Source: Chitinophaga filiformis (GTDB taxonomy: Bacteria; Bacteroidota; Bacteroidia; Chitinophagales; Chitinophagaceae). From it: a stretch of 64,000 nucleotides of DNA. The DNA is taken from the NCBI RefSeq assembly GCF_900102545.1, contig NZ_FNBN01000004.1, positions 124,001 to 188,000 of the forward strand, in the 5' to 3' direction. This document shows, piece by piece, positions 61,760 through 64,000 of the stretch. Below the pieces are notes generated by a model, which did not search any database, was not told the origin of the DNA, and saw only the letters and a list, made by a program, of their open reading frames with translations. The position numbers and the translations under genes are program-made. Position 1 is the first letter of the stretch, and each line of letters begins with the position of its first letter.

Positions 61760-61779
61760 CCCATTATTCTCAAATTAAC

Positions 61780-62853
61780 ATGAGTAGCAACACCCATACA
61801 AATAAACCGGTAATCGGCATTACTGTCGGCGATATCAACAGTATCGGCGCAGAGATCATCATCAAAACCTTTGCAGACAACAGAATGCTGGAGTTTTGCA
61901 CCCCGGTGATATTTGCTTCCAATAAAACCATCAACTTCTACCGGAAGCTGATGAATGAAAACAACTTCAATTACCAGAGCCTGAAAGACTTCACCCGTCT
62001 GAACCATAAGCAGGTGAACGTATTCAACTGCTGGGAAGAAGAGGTACAGATAACGCCGGGTATTCTGAACGAAGTGGGCGGTAAATATGCAGCCCGCTCC
62101 CTGGCAGCTGCCATTGAGTGCCTGAAAGAAGGCAATATACAGGGCCTGATCACCGCTCCTATCCATAAAAAGAATATCCAGAGCGAACAATTCAATTATA
62201 CCGGCCATACTCCCTACCTCCGGGATGCATTTGAAGCGAAGGATGTACTCATGTTCATGACCGCTGAAAATATGCGGGTAGGCCTGCTCACCGAACACGT
62301 TCCGGTAGCAGAGGTTTCCAGATATGTAACAAAGGAAAATATACTGGCCAAACTGCAGATGATGAAGGAAAGCCTGATCAGGGATTTCGGGATTGATAAA
62401 CCCCGTATCGCTGTATTAGGTCTGAATCCTCATGCAGGAGACGATGGCCTGATAGGACAGGAAGAGATCAAAGAGATCATTCCCGCTATCCAACAGGCAA
62501 AAACTAACGGCATTCTGGCCTTCGGTCCTTACAGTGCTGATGCCTTTTTTGCCCGTCAGATGCACAGCCAGTTTGATGGCGTATTGGCGATGTACCACGA
62601 TCAGGGCCTGATTCCATTCAAATCACTGGCCACCGGCAGCGGTATCAACTATACAGCCGGTCTGCCTATCGTACGTACTTCTCCCGATCACGGTACTGCA
62701 TTTGATATTGCCGGTAAGAATATGGCAGATGCCGACTCTTTCCGTCAGGCTATCTTTACCTGCCTGGACATCCTGGAGAAGAGAGAAACATATGAAGAAA
62801 ATACCCGTAATCCACTAAAGAAAATAGAGCTGGCTTCAGAAAAGTTAGCTTAA
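61780..62853 (+). CDS. pdxA: 4-hydroxythreonine-4-phosphate dehydrogenase
   Basis: 357 residues. VGDINSIGAEI replaces the common GDPAGIGPE; later TAPIHK, LNPHAGDDGLIGQEE and MYHDQGLIPFK are the standard PdxA motifs, with His ligands for the metal. PdxA oxidises 4-phosphohydroxy-L-threonine in vitamin B6 synthesis. The start at 61780 removes 41 residues of a frame that overlaps rsmA's start; a TATATTTG promoter sits just upstream. No pdxJ nearby. Confidence 0.93.
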   Translation: MSSNTHTNKPVIGITVGDINSIGAEIIIKTFADNRMLEFCTPVIFASNKTINFYRKLMNENNFNYQSLKDFTRLNHKQVNVFNCWEEEVQITPGILNEVGGKYAARSLAAAIECLKEGNIQGLITAPIHKKNIQSEQFNYTGHTPYLRDAFEAKDVLMFMTAENMRVGLLTEHVPVAEVSRYVTKENILAKLQMMKESLIRDFGIDKPRIAVLGLNPHAGDDGLIGQEEIKEIIPAIQQAKTNGILAFGPYSADAFFARQMHSQFDGVLAMYHDQGLIPFKSLATGSGINYTAGLPIVRTSPDHGTAFDIAGKNMADADSFRQAIFTCLDILEKRETYEENTRNPLKKIELASEKLA

Positions 62854-62858
62854 GCCAT

Positions 62859-62904
62859 AAAGAGAAAGGGAGTGCCGGCGTTGAACAGCACTCCCTTTTC
62901 TCTT
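62859..62904. terminator. Hairpin between convergent pdxA and methyltransferase
   Basis: AAGAGAAAGGGAGTGC pairs with GCACTCCC-TTTTCTCTT with one bulged T and a 12-nt loop. It serves both convergent genes. Confidence 0.75.
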
Positions 62905-62914
62905 ACAATCAGAT

Positions 62915-63766
62915 TCAGATATGAAAGGAGATAATTTCCAGTAAGCCTTTCCGCTCCCCACGATAGACCTTATTCTGCCCATTGAGCACATATTCCGCTG
63001 CCTGCATATCATACACATCCAATTGGTCAGCTTCCAGCAATGATAACAGATTCTGTATCTTTTTGCGGCTGAACTGCTGCAGGCGACTACCTATATAACT
63101 TTCCATGGTATCCAGCATCTCTTCTGCCTTTGTGGATGACCCCACCGGCAGTCCTTCTGCATGCACCATATAATCCATGATCACAGCATTCGTTTTCGTT
63201 CTTGAACAGAAATTCCGCATGATGCTCAGAAACTGTTCCTCAGAAATGTAATGTATAATACCTTCAAATATGATCAGTGCTGGCTGCTGCGGATCATACC
63301 CTGCATCAATCAATGTATTCATCAACTGGTGAGTATTGTTGATATCGGCCTGCAGCGTATGCAATCTTTCATCATGGAAAGAAATAGCGGCATATATCTC
63401 CTGTTTTTCCCGCATGTTGGCGCTATCTACTTCATAGATGCTGGCCAGCTGCTGCTCAGGGAAATATTCTGTGAGCTGCAGGGCAAGAGGATCCAATCCG
63501 GCTGCCAGTATACACACCTGCTGCCGGGGATGTTGAATCATTAACTGTTTGATCAGATACCTGATCATTCTTTTTCTGAGTAATAATGCTTCGCGGAATA
63601 AGGGGGTAATACGGCTCAATTCATCGGCCAGATTTTTTACCTGACTAAAATCAATATGGGCAAGATATTCTCTTCCCAGTCCTTCTTCATACAAACTTTT
63701 GACATAGGTCAGTACCAGTGCAGAAGTGGATGCCACGCTCAGCTTGTTCACACCACCAGTTTTCAT
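62915..63766 (-). CDS. LCM-type class I SAM-dependent methyltransferase
   Basis: 283 residues. CILAAGLDPLALQL is the SAM motif I, EVDSANMREKQ the acidic binder, and IIFEGIIHYISEEQF the later motif. The layout is that of the leucine carboxyl methyltransferase (PF04072-like) family, whose bacterial members include polyketide-type O-methyltransferases. No biosynthetic cluster is adjacent, so the acceptor is unknown. Confidence 0.85.
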   Translation of the reverse strand: MKTGGVNKLSVASTSALVLTYVKSLYEEGLGREYLAHIDFSQVKNLADELSRITPLFREALLLRKRMIRYLIKQLMIQHPRQQVCILAAGLDPLALQLTEYFPEQQLASIYEVDSANMREKQEIYAAISFHDERLHTLQADINNTHQLMNTLIDAGYDPQQPALIIFEGIIHYISEEQFLSIMRNFCSRTKTNAVIMDYMVHAEGLPVGSSTKAEEMLDTMESYIGSRLQQFSRKKIQNLLSLLEADQLDVYDMQAAEYVLNGQNKVYRGERKGLLEIISFHI

Positions 63767-63876
63767 TGGAATTTACTTTTCAAGGTTAACAGATGACAGG
63801 GTTAATTTGTTAACGCGTCTGATTAAAGATAACCCGAACAACTGATACTGTATTGCAGGATGGCTGACCTGACAGT

Positions 63877-63923
63877 AAAAAGCCAGGAATTAACGGGATA
63901 ATAATTCCCATTAATTCCTGGCT
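63877..63923 (-). terminator. Terminator of the partial gene at the right edge
   Basis: AGCCAGGAATTAA (63881-63893) and TTAATTCCTGGCT (63911-63923) form a perfect 13-bp stem with a 17-nt loop. On the minus strand it is followed by five T. Confidence 0.8.
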
Positions 63924-63946
63924 CATGATGCCTGATTTCCGGTCTG

Positions 63947-64000
63947 TTATTTTATCTGTGCCAACAACCCTTTTGTATATGCTTCTCCCCAATGAGGCGC
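63947..64000 (-). CDS. C-terminal end of a gene cut by the window edge
   Basis: The minus strand carries an open frame of 17 codons ending in TAA (63947-63949): APHWGEAYTKGLLAQIK. A strong terminator starts 24 bases downstream, supporting a real gene end. The PHWG motif recalls the tail of some FAD-linked oxidases, but 17 residues cannot support a name. Confidence 0.6.
   Translation of the reverse strand, partial: APHWGEAYTKGLLAQIK

Overview
The window looks like chromosomal DNA of a Bacteroidota member, most likely Chitinophagaceae (Chitinophaga-like). The signs are an Oar-type TonB-dependent receptor, a PorX-type response regulator (type IX secretion), the LpxC-FabZ fusion, a DUF3098 gene beside ftsX, repeated TAnnTTTG promoter boxes of the Bacteroidota type, and few Shine-Dalgarno sequences. 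The genus is inferred from gene content; no database search was possible. Most of the window is ordinary, densely packed core genome. No phage, insertion sequence, CRISPR array or secretion locus was seen.

Layout. 1-6.1 kb: 3' part of a TonB-dependent receptor, gamma-glutamyltranspeptidase, a DUF4240-like protein and a SnoaL-like protein. 6.3-11.1 kb: accessory-looking metabolic cluster (AraC regulator, M20 amidohydrolase, MFS transporter, then an arginase-family enzyme) with an 11-bp-period repeat array. 11.2-15 kb: tRNA-Leu(UAG), then tig-clpP-clpX. 15-24.3 kb: a membrane protein of unknown function, gapN-type dehydrogenase, acyl-CoA dehydrogenase with a helix-hairpin-helix protein, twin lipoproteins, PhnP-like hydrolase, porX. 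24.5-32.5 kb: HD phosphohydrolase, then lpxD-lpxC/fabZ-lpxA-ABC ATPase (lipid A and fatty acid synthesis), UMF1-type MFS, MBL hydrolase, GroES-like protein. 32.6-44.7 kb: HerA/DUF853 ATPase, Gfo/Idh/MocA oxidoreductase, RecQ-type helicase, copper ATPase, tsaE, alanine dehydrogenase, outer-membrane protein, and the ftsX-DUF3098-uppP envelope operon. 44.8-50.9 kb: leuS, M23 and M28 peptidases, ruvB. 51-58.9 kb: bestrophin and universal-stress-like genes next to a two-component pair, two orphan RprY-like regulators, DUF3108 protein, flippase-like membrane protein and ruvC. 58.9-64 kb: HIT protein, greA, D-2-hydroxyacid dehydrogenase, rsmA, pdxA, LCM-type methyltransferase and the tail of one more gene.

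The most interesting regulatory signal is a helically phased set of GGTAAGAA repeats (11-bp steps) just upstream of a candidate promoter for the universal-stress/bestrophin pair. It lies immediately after the genes for an OmpR-family regulator and its kinase, which suggests a compact stress-sensing and ion-channel module. A second 11-bp-period array with internal dyad symmetry lies between the MFS and arginase-family genes and has no obvious explanation.
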